Assembly (NCBI RefSeq): GCF_022429565.1
Contig: NZ_CP092487.1
Span: 3,800,001-3,864,000, forward strand
Direction of reading: 5' to 3'
Length of the DNA: 64,000 bases
Origin: Lutibacter sp. A64
GTDB taxonomy: Bacteria > Bacteroidota > Bacteroidia > Flavobacteriales > Flavobacteriaceae
The notes beneath the pieces are model-generated. The model was not told the DNA's origin. It saw nothing but the letters and a program-made list of their open reading frames with translations, and did no database searches. Shown in pieces: positions 27,998-36,550 of this stretch. Positions within the stretch are counted from its first letter, which is position 1; each line of letters starts with the position of its first letter. Position numbers and translations under genes: made by a program.

Positions 27998-28019
27998 ATT
28001 CGGTACAAATTTCGGCACA
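27998..28019 (+). repeat. Paired direct repeats, right end (integrase arm-site candidates)
   Basis: ATTCGGTACA (27998-28007) and TTTCGGCACA (28010-28019), 12 bp apart like the left-end pair at 16563-16584 and in the same orientation. They lie 57 bp inside attR. Confidence 0.6.
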
Positions 28020-28075
28020 AAAAATAGTGTAAAATTATAAGTAACTGAAAATAAGCACTGTATAAATATAAAAAA

Positions 28076-28092
28076 AGTCCCGTCCAGACCGC
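28076..28092 (+). repeat. attR core: duplicate of the tRNA-Asp 3' end
   Basis: AGTCCCGTCCAGACCGC, identical to 16424-16440. No tRNA body precedes it, so it is the junction left by integration. It sits in a 440-bp gene-free stretch (27948-28387). Confidence 0.85.
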
Positions 28093-28098
28093 TTAAGG

Positions 28099-28140
28099 AA
28101 TCCTTAATAATCTTGTAATGAGAGAGTTAAGGATTTTTTG
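28099..28140 (+). terminator. Hairpin terminator, probably the original one of tRNA-Asp
   Basis: AATCCTTAA (28099-28107) and TTAAGGATT (28128-28136), followed by a T run. It begins 7 bp after attR, where the tRNA would have ended before integration. Confidence 0.65.
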
Positions 28141-28387
28141 TTTTTTACCTACTAAACTATTACAAAACAACTTCAATAATTAGGGTATTTTTATGGATCA
28201 TTCTCAAAAGTTGTGGAAAAACTAAAATCAATAATATATTCAATACTTATTTTTAACAAATAACGTATAGTACAAAATATAAAATGCCACTCTTATATAT
28301 AGGAATCTAGTAGAGATTACTTTTTTATAGATTAAGGTTGTTTCAACTTGATTCGGGTTAAAAGATTTAATATCAAAATAATTTTAT
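28141..28387. other. Gap before the C45-like hydrolase gene
   Basis: No gene, RNA or clear promoter was seen. The sequence is AT-rich; the promoter of the following gene must lie here but no full TTG/TAnnTTTG pair was found. Confidence 0.4.
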
Positions 28388-29632
28388 ATGAAGTTTTTAA
28401 AAACAATTTTACTTGCATTATCACTTTTTTTTGTCACTTATCAAGCAAGTGCTTGTACAGTAGCTGTAATTTCGGGGAAGTATACTAAAGATGGCCGACC
28501 ATTATTGTGGAAAAATAGAGATACGCCAGCGATAAACAATCAAATTGTATATTTTAATGATGGAAAATACAATTATGTAGGTTTGGTTAACTCTAAAGAT
28601 ACTCAAGGTAAAAGCGTTTGGATTGGTCAAAATAGTACGGGTTTTGCTATAATGAATTCAGCTTCATATAACTTAAATATTGGAGACGATACCAAGCTTA
28701 GTGGTTTTGAAGGTAGAATTATTAAAGAAGCCTTAGCAACGTGTGCAAGTATAGAAGATTTTGAAAAGTATTTAGATAGTTTACCAATTCCAACAAGATT
28801 AGAAGGTAATTTTGGTGTTATTGATGCACAAGGCGGAGCAGCAATGTATGAGGTAAATAATAAAGGATATGTGAAATTTGACGCTAATGATGCTAAAGTA
28901 GCACCTTTCGGATATATTATTCGATCTAATTACTCTTATATGGGAAGTTTTGGTGAAGAGAGCAGTGGGTACCTTAGAAGCAATACAGCAAATGAGCTTT
29001 TTTACAACGCTATGGCAACAAATACTTTTGATGCACAATTTATACTTCAAGATGTAACGCGTAGTTTAAAACACTCTTTAACTAAAGATGATTTGTATAG
29101 AGATTATGCCGATATTCCAGAAAATACTCCTACGTATTCTTTTTTTCACGATTTTATTCCGCGTAGAAGTACAGCTTCTGCCTGTGTTGTGCAAGGTGTG
29201 AAAAAAGGCGAAGATCCAGTATTTACAACCTTATGGTCTGTTGTTGGATTTCCATTAACATCAATTGCATTACCTGCTTGGGTTAAAGGAGAACATGATT
29301 TTCCAGATGTGTTAAAACGCAACGACAAGTTTAATGATGCACCAGTTTGTTATGCAGCGTTAGAATTAAAGAAAAAATTCTTTTCTATTAGGTGGGGAAA
29401 ATGGGCAGCTAAATACTATGTAAATATAAATGCTTTAGTAAATAAAGATAATACGGGTATTTATCAAAAAATTCATCCGTATGAAAATGAGATCTTTAAA
29501 ATAACAAATCAAAAATTAGATGCTTGGAGGTCTAATGAAATGAAAAAATCAGATTTAAAAGAGCATTATAATCAACTTAATCAATTGGTGGTATATATGT
29601 TTGATAAAGAATTTGAAATTGATTTAAATTAA
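28388..29632 (+). CDS. Exported Ntn-hydrolase, C45/acyl-transferase-like
   Basis: A 414-aa protein with a signal peptide whose predicted cleavage (QASA|C) would expose C23 as N-terminal nucleophile in CTVAVISGKYTKDGRPLLWKNRD. That arrangement and the GRPLLWKNRDT segment are typical of the peptidase C45/linear amide hydrolase group (isopenicillin N acyltransferase and choloylglycine hydrolase relatives). Later segments GFAIMNSASYN and EGNFGVIDAQGGAAMYEV fit the fold. It probably acts on a linear amide outside the cytoplasm; the substrate is unknown. The next gene starts 9 bp after it, so the two are likely co-transcribed. Confidence 0.75.
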   Translation: MKFLKTILLALSLFFVTYQASACTVAVISGKYTKDGRPLLWKNRDTPAINNQIVYFNDGKYNYVGLVNSKDTQGKSVWIGQNSTGFAIMNSASYNLNIGDDTKLSGFEGRIIKEALATCASIEDFEKYLDSLPIPTRLEGNFGVIDAQGGAAMYEVNNKGYVKFDANDAKVAPFGYIIRSNYSYMGSFGEESSGYLRSNTANELFYNAMATNTFDAQFILQDVTRSLKHSLTKDDLYRDYADIPENTPTYSFFHDFIPRRSTASACVVQGVKKGEDPVFTTLWSVVGFPLTSIALPAWVKGEHDFPDVLKRNDKFNDAPVCYAALELKKKFFSIRWGKWAAKYYVNINALVNKDNTGIYQKIHPYENEIFKITNQKLDAWRSNEMKKSDLKEHYNQLNQLVVYMFDKEFEIDLN

Positions 29633-29641
29633 AAGGATAGT

Positions 29642-30775
29642 ATGAGAATTTATGTTATTATAATTGCTTTGTTTTCTCTTTTTGCTTGCGAAACCAAACA
29701 AAAGAGCCAAAATGAATCTGTAAATACGAATGGAAAATTAAAAATTGCTGTTTTTAATGGAAATGGAGCAGGAGAGGTTTCTGTAATTGAAGCGGTTGAA
29801 GCATTAAAAATTGATACAGGAATTGTTGCTGTGCCTTTAAGTGCTTCTGAAATACAAGATGGGAAATTAAATGAATTTGATGCTTTAGTATTTCCTGGTG
29901 GAAGTGGAAGTAAGCAATTATTAAATCTTGGAGAGAAAGGTAAAGAAATTGTAACGGATTTTGTTGTAAATCAAGGAAAGGGTGTAATTGGTATTTGTGC
30001 AGGAGCATATTTACTTTCTTCTACAGAAAATTATCCTAATTTAAAACTAGCAAGTTCAATTCATATAGATAGAGCACATTATAATAGAGGTCGTGGACTT
30101 GTTGAATTTGAATTAACGAATGAAGGATTTAACGTTTTTCCTGAATTAAAAAATGAACGCCTTTTTGCTCAATATTATGATGGGCCTGTATTGGTAAAAA
30201 ATGATTTAGCAGAAGTACAGTTTGAAGAACTGGGGAAATACGTAACAGATATCCACCCAGATGGATTTGCACCAGAAGGAATAACACCAGGGAGAACATT
30301 TATGTTGCGACAAAATAAAGGAAAAGGAAAGGTGTTCTTAATAGCTGGTCACCCAGAATCTACTCCAGGAATGCGTTGGATGGTACCTAGAATGGCACGT
30401 TGGGTATGTGGAAGTGAATTGATAAGTTATGCAGGAAAATGGGTGAGGCCTCAAATAAATAACAAACCAATAATATTTGATAAAGAACTAAGAAAGGTTG
30501 AAAAAGCTAATTATTGGCTTTTATTTAGTGAGAATTCACAAGAGCAAATAAAGGCGATAAATAAATTACATGAGCTACGTTCTAGACCGGCAGTAAGATG
30601 GAATATAGGACTTTTAAGAAGTGTTCATGCCGAAACCAGAAGAATGGCTGCTAAAACTTTACAAGAAACAGAATATTCTAATGCGATACCTGATTTAGAA
30701 ATGGCTTTAAAGGTTGAAAAAGATTCGCTAACAAAAGTTGCTTTTGAAGAAACTATTGCTTTTTTAAAAAAATAA
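29642..30775 (+). CDS. Lipoprotein with BPL_N (class I glutaminase-like) domain
   Basis: A 377-aa protein. The signal sequence ends in LFAC (C16), a lipobox. Residues about 33-250 form a glutaminase-like flavodoxin fold: FDALVFPGGSGS and GICAGAYLLSS with the nucleophile-like C119, as in the biotin-protein-ligase N-terminal (BPL_N) family. GHPESTPGMRWMVPRMARW follows. The last ~80 residues are helical and HEAT-like. Function is unknown; pairing with an exported amide hydrolase suggests a shared periplasmic amide or amino acid derivative, which is only inference. Confidence 0.7.
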   Translation: MRIYVIIIALFSLFACETKQKSQNESVNTNGKLKIAVFNGNGAGEVSVIEAVEALKIDTGIVAVPLSASEIQDGKLNEFDALVFPGGSGSKQLLNLGEKGKEIVTDFVVNQGKGVIGICAGAYLLSSTENYPNLKLASSIHIDRAHYNRGRGLVEFELTNEGFNVFPELKNERLFAQYYDGPVLVKNDLAEVQFEELGKYVTDIHPDGFAPEGITPGRTFMLRQNKGKGKVFLIAGHPESTPGMRWMVPRMARWVCGSELISYAGKWVRPQINNKPIIFDKELRKVEKANYWLLFSENSQEQIKAINKLHELRSRPAVRWNIGLLRSVHAETRRMAAKTLQETEYSNAIPDLEMALKVEKDSLTKVAFEETIAFLKK

Positions 30776-30801
30776 ATAAGTTAATTTAAAAACGTATAAA
30801 C

Positions 30802-30844
30802 TAAAATTCAGAATTAAGTTATATTAATTTAATTCTGAATTTTA
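30802..30844. terminator. Bidirectional terminator
   Basis: Perfect 16-bp arms TAAAATTCAGAATTAA / TTAATTCTGAATTTTA with an 11-base loop, between convergent genes (BPL_N lipoprotein on +, thiN on -). The 30845-30977 stretch shows no supported gene. Confidence 0.75.
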
Positions 30845-30977
30845 TGTCTTTTATTAATTTTTTTAGAATTGCTGTAAATCTTGAGGCTTATCCATCATCA
30901 TTTACAAATATGGTTGGGCTAAATCTTTCAGTAATTATTTATTCTGATAAATTACTTTTTATATTATTTCTAATACT

Positions 30978-31586
30978 TTAATTATTGCTAATATAAACTA
31001 ATAAATCACCTTTTTCAAAGGAGATAAAAACACTGTCTTTAATTGCTTTGTTACGGGTTCCAATGCGTTCTCCAAAAGTTAAAGATTCTTTATTAAGCGG
31101 GTACATAAGTCCTTTGGTTTCTATACCCGTTGCTGTAGGAAAAGGAATTAGAGAAATGTTTTTTTCTTTAACATTGGTTAATAGTATACTATCTTCAATA
31201 AAAAAATATTTACCAAAATCGTCAAAAAAAGAAATAGATAATCCCATTTTCCATTGTAATGCAGTGCTAATATTACCTAAAAAGTGATCGTGTTCTTTAC
31301 CGCTTCCTCCATAAACATCTATATGTGTAAATTCACGATGTTTTAGAATTTGTAGTGCTTTTTCAAAATCGGTATAATCTTGGTTGGGTGTTTTTATAAC
31401 TTCAATAGAAGTTGGTATAGTATCTATAGAATCAAAATCTCCAGTAACTAAATCTGGGGTTAGGTTGTTGGCTTTAAAATAATTATATGCGCCATCTATA
31501 GCGCAAATAATTTCATACTTAGTAAGGTCTGGCAGCGATAAAGGCTGTGAACCATTAAGTAAGATAAATGCTTTTTTCGTTTTCAT
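30978..31586 (-). CDS. thiN: Thiamine pyrophosphokinase
   Basis: A 202-aa cytoplasmic kinase converting thiamine to thiamine diphosphate. Family motifs: ICAIDGAYNYFK near residue 30, DLVTGDFDSI near 45, NQDYTDFEKALQIL near 68-81, and YGGSGKEHDHFLGN near 93-106, where the usual GxxGGRxDH appears with KEHDH. Both domains are complete. It is transcribed away from the two-component genes and is separated from the next minus-strand gene by a terminator, so it has its own transcript. Confidence 0.93.
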   Translation of the reverse strand: MKTKKAFILLNGSQPLSLPDLTKYEIICAIDGAYNYFKANNLTPDLVTGDFDSIDTIPTSIEVIKTPNQDYTDFEKALQILKHREFTHIDVYGGSGKEHDHFLGNISTALQWKMGLSISFFDDFGKYFFIEDSILLTNVKEKNISLIPFPTATGIETKGLMYPLNKESLTFGERIGTRNKAIKDSVFISFEKGDLLVYISNN

Positions 31587-31644
31587 AGTTTACAAAAATA
31601 ATGAAAAAAAGCATTGGTTTTTTATAAGTGTTGTAAATAATAAA

Positions 31645-31683
31645 AAAATAGTTAGTATCTAAAGATTTAGTACTAACTATTTT
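31645..31683 (-). terminator. Terminator of the TolQ/MotA-like gene
   Basis: Perfect arms AAAATAGTTAGTA / TACTAACTATTTT. Read on the minus strand the stem is followed by a T run (the A run at 31642-31648). Confidence 0.75.
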
Positions 31684-31692
31684 AACTGATGG

Positions 31693-32079
31693 TTACTTTT
31701 TTAAAAGCTTTAAAATAATAATTCCAATTCTGGCAATTAAGAATACAATCATTCCAAATAGTGGAGAAAGTATAGCAATTTTAAGTCCGCCTGCTAATAC
31801 TGCAGGTGAAATATCTCCAACGGCTTGAATTGCATCAAAAGCGCCAATTAAACCAATCATTTGACCTAGAAATCCCCAAACCAATACAAATAAGCTTAAA
31901 GAGCTAACTAAGGTTATTGTTTTATCTCGAGTTGTTGGCTTTAAAAAACCTCTAATTAACAGCGCAGTAATTATAATTAAAATAAAGAGCGTTGTATACA
32001 TAAAAAGTGGTCCACCTTCATTTAATCTTGCAACAAAAGGATTTCCAGCTAAAAGTGTAATGGTTTGTAGTACTAACAT
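31693..32079 (-). CDS. Small MotA/TolQ/ExbB-like membrane protein
   Basis: A 128-aa protein with three hydrophobic segments, about 27-45, 57-80 and 95-125. The stretch GFLGQMIGLIGAFDAI and the following SPAVLAGGLKIAILSP closely match the core of TolQ/ExbB/MotA proton-channel subunits, but the protein is much shorter than ExbB (about 230 aa) and has no ExbD/TolR partner next to it. It may form a pared-down channel or a different membrane complex. It stands alone, divergent from the histidine kinase gene. Confidence 0.7.
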   Translation of the reverse strand: MLVLQTITLLAGNPFVARLNEGGPLFMYTTLFILIIITALLIRGFLKPTTRDKTITLVSSLSLFVLVWGFLGQMIGLIGAFDAIQAVGDISPAVLAGGLKIAILSPLFGMIVFLIARIGIIILKLLKK

Positions 32080-32104
32080 AATATGATTTTTTTTAAATTA
32101 TAAA

Positions 32105-32112
32105 TCAAAAAT
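32105..32112 (-). promoter_or_regulatory. -7 box candidate for the TolQ/MotA-like gene
   Basis: CAAAAATA on the + strand, i.e. TATTTTTG on the minus strand, a match to TAnnTTTG 25 bp before the start. No clear TTG partner. Confidence 0.35.
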
Positions 32113-32289
32113 AACTTATTAGTTGTGTGTTTAAATTTTAAAGCGATACTTTGCTAGTAAGTTAAGATAATTGACTGGTTAAATATGTTTTTTGCAATTT
32201 AAAGAGTGAAATTGGTTGAATTAAGCTTATTTTTCTAGTTTCACCTCTAAAATAAATGTAATTTTAATATTATTTGCATATTGCACTTT

Positions 32290-33348
32290 ATGGAAAGTAA
32301 GAACATTATTTTAAAATACCTATTCACTATTTTTGGTCATCTATTGTTTTGGGTAGTTGTCTATTATTTTTATTCTTATTTTTTAGGTTATGGAAGTACT
32401 AATACAGCGTATGTAAATCAGTTTTCTGGTTTTTTAATGCCTGTTACTATTTTAATTAGTTATTTTTTAATTTATTATTTAATTCCAAATTATTTACTTA
32501 CTAAAAAGTATGCATATTTTATTTTGTATGGTGTATATACGTTTATAATTTCTTTGTATATAATTATTTTATCTATACTATATGGTTTATTGTATTCTGA
32601 AGGTTATAAAGAGGTAGAAACTGTTCCATTAACTAAATCCTTACCTTTTATAATTTTAGGCGTTTATTTTGTGGTTTTAATTATAGTTTCATTTAGTTTA
32701 ATAATGTATAACTATAAATCGATTGTAAGTAATGAAAATTTAAATAATAAAATTCTACAAACAAAATTGCAAATTAAAAATCAAGAGTTGCGTTTTTTAA
32801 AAATGCAAATCCATCCACATTTTTTGTTTAATTCTTTAAATACTATTTATGGTTTTGCATTAAACAAGAAAGATGAGGCACCAGAAATGATTTTAAAACT
32901 TTCTAATTTATTAGATTATATTTTATATCAAATTGAAAAACCACATGTATTATTAATAGATGAAATTAATCATTTATTAGATTATGTTGCATTAGAAAAA
33001 ATGCGTTTTAATGATACATTAGAAGTTAAAACAACAATTGAAGTTGCAAATAAAACAATTAAAATAGCGCCAATGTTGCTAATTCCTTTTGTTGAAAATG
33101 CGTTTAAACATGGGGATATTATAAATGGAAAATTAAATGTTTCAATTTATATTAAAACAGAAGACGATACTCTAATTTTTGAAATTGAAAATACATCTAT
33201 AGAAGAAAATAAGTCTAAAAAAGGAATTGGCTTAGAGAATATAGCAAAAAGATTAGATATGTTATATTCAAATTTTTATAGTTTAGAAACCAGTCAAATT
33301 GCAACTATTTTTAAAGTGAAATTAATAATTAATAACTTAAAAAAATAA
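32290..33348 (+). CDS. LytS-type sensor histidine kinase
   Basis: A 352-aa membrane kinase. Four hydrophobic segments fill the first ~145 residues, with no large outside domain. A short linker leads to the His_kinase domain: QIHPHFLFNSLNTIYG with the phosphorylated His probably H177, then LLIPFVENAFKHG and GIGLENIAKRLDMLY for ATP binding. A TTG at 32281 is in frame, but ATG 32290 (MESKNIIL) is the better start. The response regulator gene starts 3 bp after its stop, so they form one operon. The signal is unknown. Confidence 0.88.
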   Translation: MESKNIILKYLFTIFGHLLFWVVVYYFYSYFLGYGSTNTAYVNQFSGFLMPVTILISYFLIYYLIPNYLLTKKYAYFILYGVYTFIISLYIIILSILYGLLYSEGYKEVETVPLTKSLPFIILGVYFVVLIIVSFSLIMYNYKSIVSNENLNNKILQTKLQIKNQELRFLKMQIHPHFLFNSLNTIYGFALNKKDEAPEMILKLSNLLDYILYQIEKPHVLLIDEINHLLDYVALEKMRFNDTLEVKTTIEVANKTIKIAPMLLIPFVENAFKHGDIINGKLNVSIYIKTEDDTLIFEIENTSIEENKSKKGIGLENIAKRLDMLYSNFYSLETSQIATIFKVKLIINNLKK

Positions 33349-33351
33349 CCA

Positions 33352-34068
33352 ATGCCTAAAACCATTCAATGTATTATTGTAGATGATGAACCTGTTGCTC
33401 GAGAAATATTAGAAAATCATTTACAAAAGATTGAAGCTGTAAATGTTATTGCAACTTGTAAAAATGCCATTGAAGCATTTAATCAAATTAATTCAAACCA
33501 AATAGATTTAATTTTTTTAGATATTAATATGCCCGAAATTTCGGGACTTTCGTTTGCAAAATCAATCAATAAAAATATAAAGGTAATTTTTACAACAGCT
33601 TACCGAGAATATGCGGTAGATGGTTTTAATTTGCAAGCCGTAGATTATTTATTAAAGCCTATTTCGTTTCAACGTATATTGCAAGCTGTAAATAAATATT
33701 TGGGTGAAAATACTTTAGTAGAAACCAGTTTAGCTACTGAAATAATTCAAGAAAAAAATGACTTTATTTTTGTGCGTTCAGATAGGAAAATGGTAAAAAT
33801 AAATTTTTCTGAAATCAATTATATAGAGAGTTTAAGTGATTACATAAAATTTCATTTAAAAGATAAAATAATTATAACTCGAGAAACTATTTCTAATATT
33901 GAAGCAAAATTACCTCAAAAAGAATTTATAAGAATACATAGATCTTATATCGTATCAATCTCTAAAATAAATTCTTTTACTAATGAGTTTATTGAAATTC
34001 ATAAAAAAGCTTTGCCAATAAGTAGAAGCTATAAAAAAGAAGTTTTATCTAAATTAGAGCAGGTTTAG
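33352..34068 (+). CDS. LytTR response regulator
   Basis: A 238-aa regulator. The receiver domain (1-120) has the acidic pair VDDEP, the phosphorylated D57 in IFLDINMPEI and K in YLLKPISFQR. The LytTR DNA-binding domain (about 140-236) has FVRSDRKMVKINFSEINYIES and FIRIHRSYIVSISKI. It is the partner of the kinase just upstream. Targets are not visible in the window. Confidence 0.93.
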   Translation: MPKTIQCIIVDDEPVAREILENHLQKIEAVNVIATCKNAIEAFNQINSNQIDLIFLDINMPEISGLSFAKSINKNIKVIFTTAYREYAVDGFNLQAVDYLLKPISFQRILQAVNKYLGENTLVETSLATEIIQEKNDFIFVRSDRKMVKINFSEINYIESLSDYIKFHLKDKIIITRETISNIEAKLPQKEFIRIHRSYIVSISKINSFTNEFIEIHKKALPISRSYKKEVLSKLEQV

Positions 34069-34291
34069 TAGTTTTATAGTGGTTGTTGTGTTTTAATGAA
34101 ATTACATCAATTTGAGTGAATTTTAAATAATTTTAACTCTAACTAAAAGTTCTCGATACAATCTTTTTCTATTTCATTTTTAAAAAATTACTCGAACAGG
34201 CGTATTTATACTTTTATATTTAAAATGAATTAAGAGTTATAGTATATTAAATATAAGTTTTGTTTTACTTTTTTACTTAAATATTAAACAG

Positions 34292-34299
34292 TATCTTTG
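34292..34299 (+). promoter_or_regulatory. -7 box of mvaD
   Basis: TATCTTTG, a full match to TAnnTTTG, ending 9 bp before ATG 34309. The transcript would be nearly leaderless. The match also covers the TTG at 34297, so that codon is unlikely to be the start. No TTG at the -33 position. Confidence 0.5.
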
Positions 34300-34308
34300 T
34301 TAAAATTT

Positions 34309-35463
34309 ATGAATTTGACCGAAAAAGATTTTATTTTACAAGATTATACTTGTAAAAATAACACAAAAGGAAGCATAACTTGGAAAACCCCAAGTAATAT
34401 TGCATTGGTAAAATATTGGGGAAAACAAGAACCTCAAATTCCAGAGAACACTTCTATTAGTTTTACGTTAGATGCTTGTTTTACGTTAACAACTTTAGAG
34501 TATAAACTTAAAGAGGGTAATGCTGAACCTGATTCAGAATCTCAGAATAAGATGTTGAATCAAGTTCAGTATGATAAAAATAGGTTCAATTTTGAGATTT
34601 ATTTTGAAGGTGAAAAAAAAGATGACTTTAAGCCTAAAATTCAACAGTTTTTTGAAAGAATTGAGCAATACGTGCCGTTTTTAAAAGCATATGATTTTGT
34701 AATTAAATCTAGAAATTCTTTTCCGCACAGTAGTGGAATTGCGTCATCGGCAAGTGGAATGAGCGCATTGGCTTTATGTTTAATGAGTGTTGAAAAAAAG
34801 ATAAATTCAGAAATAAGTGATGAGTATTTCAATAAAAAAGCATCTTTTTTAGCACGTTTAGGTTCAGGAAGTGCTTGTAGAAGTATTGAAGGTGAATTAA
34901 TTGTTTGGGGAAATCATTCTGAAATTGCAGGAAGCTCTAATTTATTTGGAATTAAATTTCCATATAAAATTCATAAAAACTTTAAAAATTACCACGATAC
35001 TATTTTATTGGTTGACGAAGGAGAAAAACAAGTTTCTAGTACCGTTGGTCATAAATTAATGCACAACCATCCGTTTGCAAAACAACGATTTTTACAAGCT
35101 ACGGATAATATTTCAAAAATTTCTAAAGTCATTCAAAACGGAGATTTAAAAGAATTTATAGCTATTGTAGAAAGTGAAGCGTTAAGCTTACATGCAATGA
35201 TGATGACAAGCAATCCGTATTTTATTTTAATGAAACCCAATACGTTGAAAATAATCAATAAAATTTGGGAATTTAGAACGAAAACAGCAAGTAATATTTG
35301 TTTTACATTAGATGCTGGAGCTAATGTGCATGTGTTATTTCCAGAAAATGAAAAGGAAATCGTTAACAATTTTATAATAAGTGAGTTAATTCAGTTTTGT
35401 CAAGAAAATCATTATATTTGCGACAGAGTTGGAGAAGGAGCTAGGTTAATGAAAAATGAATAA
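34309..35463 (+). CDS. mvaD: Diphosphomevalonate decarboxylase
   Basis: A 384-aa GHMP-type enzyme giving isopentenyl diphosphate in the mevalonate pathway. Motifs: TWKTPSNIALVKYWGK, the serine-rich phosphate loop SFPHSSGIASSASGMSALAL and LGSGSACRSIEGELIVWG. Residues 73-89 (EPDSESQNKMLNQVQYD) are encoded by an inserted palindromic repeat and are not part of the family fold. The start was set at ATG 34309 because the promoter box covers the earlier TTG. It heads a mevalonate group with the kinase and a prenyltransferase downstream. Confidence 0.92.
   Translation: MNLTEKDFILQDYTCKNNTKGSITWKTPSNIALVKYWGKQEPQIPENTSISFTLDACFTLTTLEYKLKEGNAEPDSESQNKMLNQVQYDKNRFNFEIYFEGEKKDDFKPKIQQFFERIEQYVPFLKAYDFVIKSRNSFPHSSGIASSASGMSALALCLMSVEKKINSEISDEYFNKKASFLARLGSGSACRSIEGELIVWGNHSEIAGSSNLFGIKFPYKIHKNFKNYHDTILLVDEGEKQVSSTVGHKLMHNHPFAKQRFLQATDNISKISKVIQNGDLKEFIAIVESEALSLHAMMMTSNPYFILMKPNTLKIINKIWEFRTKTASNICFTLDAGANVHVLFPENEKEIVNNFIISELIQFCQENHYICDRVGEGARLMKNE
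34526..34577 (+). repeat. Palindromic element inserted in frame in mvaD
   Basis: The second half ATGTTGAA-N5-TTCAGTAT forms a stem with G-T pairs and resembles the intergenic palindrome at 10831-10851. The translated signature MLNQVQYD is one I know from proteins of this phylum carrying such elements. The length is a multiple of three and no stop is introduced. Confidence 0.65.
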
Positions 35464-35566
35464 ATAATACTGAAAAAATAGTTCAGTATAAAATATAAAG
35501 AACTTTTAAAGTTATAAGTACGTATTATTTAAGTAACCAACCAAATAATTGTCAATTTAGAAAATA

Positions 35567-36493
35567 ATGAAAGGACCACTTTTTTACGCTAAAATTTTGC
35601 TTTTTGGAGAGTACGGAATTATTAAAGATTCCAAAGGATTGGCAATACCATACAATAGCTACCAAGGAGCTCTAAAAAAAACGGATAAGTTAACTGCTAA
35701 AACTAAAGATTCTAATAAAAATCTTTTAAAATTTTACACGTATCTTTCTAATTTAAAAACCAATTTAGTACGTTTTAATTTAGATGAATTTAAGCAAGAT
35801 ATTGACCAAGGAATGTATTTTGATTCTAGTATTCCACAAGGTTATGGTGTTGGAAGTTCAGGAGCTTTAGTAGCTTCAATTTATGATAAATATGCAACTA
35901 GTAAAATTACAGTTTTAGAAAATCTTACACGCGATAAATTATTGAAATTAAAAGAAGTATTTTCTTTAATGGAATCCTTTTTTCATGGTAAAAGTTCTGG
36001 ATTAGATCCTTTAAATTCGTACTTGAGTTTGCCAATTTTAATAAATTCAAAAGACAATTTAGAGGCAACAGGTATTCCATCTCAAAAAGAAGGAAAAGGC
36101 GCTGTATTTTTATTAGATTCTGAAATTATTGGAGAAACAGAACCAATGGTTAACATTTTTATGAATAAAATGAAAAACGAAGGTTTTAGAAGAATGATTG
36201 ATGAAGACTTTGCAAAATGTACCGATGCTTGTATAGATGATTTTTTACATGGAAATATAAAATCGTTATTTGGTAATGTTAAAAATTTATCTAAAATAGT
36301 ACTTGATAATTTTAAACCTATGATTCCTAAACGCTTTCATACTATTTGGCAAAAAGGAATAGAATCTAACGATTATTATTTAAAATTGTGTGGTTCTGGT
36401 GGAGGTGGTTATATTTTAGGTTTTACTGAAGATTTTAGTAAAACTAAAACCATTTTAAAAGACTATAAACTAGAATTAGTTTATAGATTCTAA
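35567..36493 (+). CDS. Mevalonate kinase-like GHMP kinase
   Basis: A 308-aa GHMP kinase. The N-terminal YAKILLFGEYGIIKDSKG is the GHMP start motif, PQGYGVGSSGALVASIY (about 90-106) is the ATP loop, and KLCGSGGGGYILGF near the C-terminus is the third motif. In this phylum the gene next to mvaD encodes mevalonate kinase; phosphomevalonate kinase is an alternative, less likely by context. It is 103 bp after mvaD. Confidence 0.85.
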   Translation: MKGPLFYAKILLFGEYGIIKDSKGLAIPYNSYQGALKKTDKLTAKTKDSNKNLLKFYTYLSNLKTNLVRFNLDEFKQDIDQGMYFDSSIPQGYGVGSSGALVASIYDKYATSKITVLENLTRDKLLKLKEVFSLMESFFHGKSSGLDPLNSYLSLPILINSKDNLEATGIPSQKEGKGAVFLLDSEIIGETEPMVNIFMNKMKNEGFRRMIDEDFAKCTDACIDDFLHGNIKSLFGNVKNLSKIVLDNFKPMIPKRFHTIWQKGIESNDYYLKLCGSGGGGYILGFTEDFSKTKTILKDYKLELVYRF

Positions 36494-36550
36494 TTCTAAA
36501 TTATTAAAATAAACACTTATTTATTGGCAATATTAGTAGGCTAATTTTAT

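Larger units (their letters stand above)
16424..28092 (+). mobile_element. Integrated genomic island at tRNA-Asp (11.7 kb)
   Basis: Bounded by 17-bp direct repeats of the tRNA-Asp 3' end. The left end holds an integrase remnant directed away from the tRNA. Cargo: a transposase scrap, a DUF262-like remnant, an AbiEi/AbiEii pair, an orphan hsdR with a stop codon, and a large secreted metalloprotease. Pairs of TTTCGGTACA-like 10-mers, 12 bp apart, occur just inside both ends and look like integrase arm sites. With the integrase catalytic domain missing the island is probably fixed unless helped in trans. Confidence 0.8.

Noticed and set aside
30844-30981. 45-codon plus-strand frame after the BPL_N lipoprotein
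   Set aside because: It starts inside the terminator hairpin, runs into the thiN gene end and shows no family resemblance.
32281-32289. TTG start of the histidine kinase
   Set aside because: An ATG three codons later gives a more typical membrane protein N-terminus.
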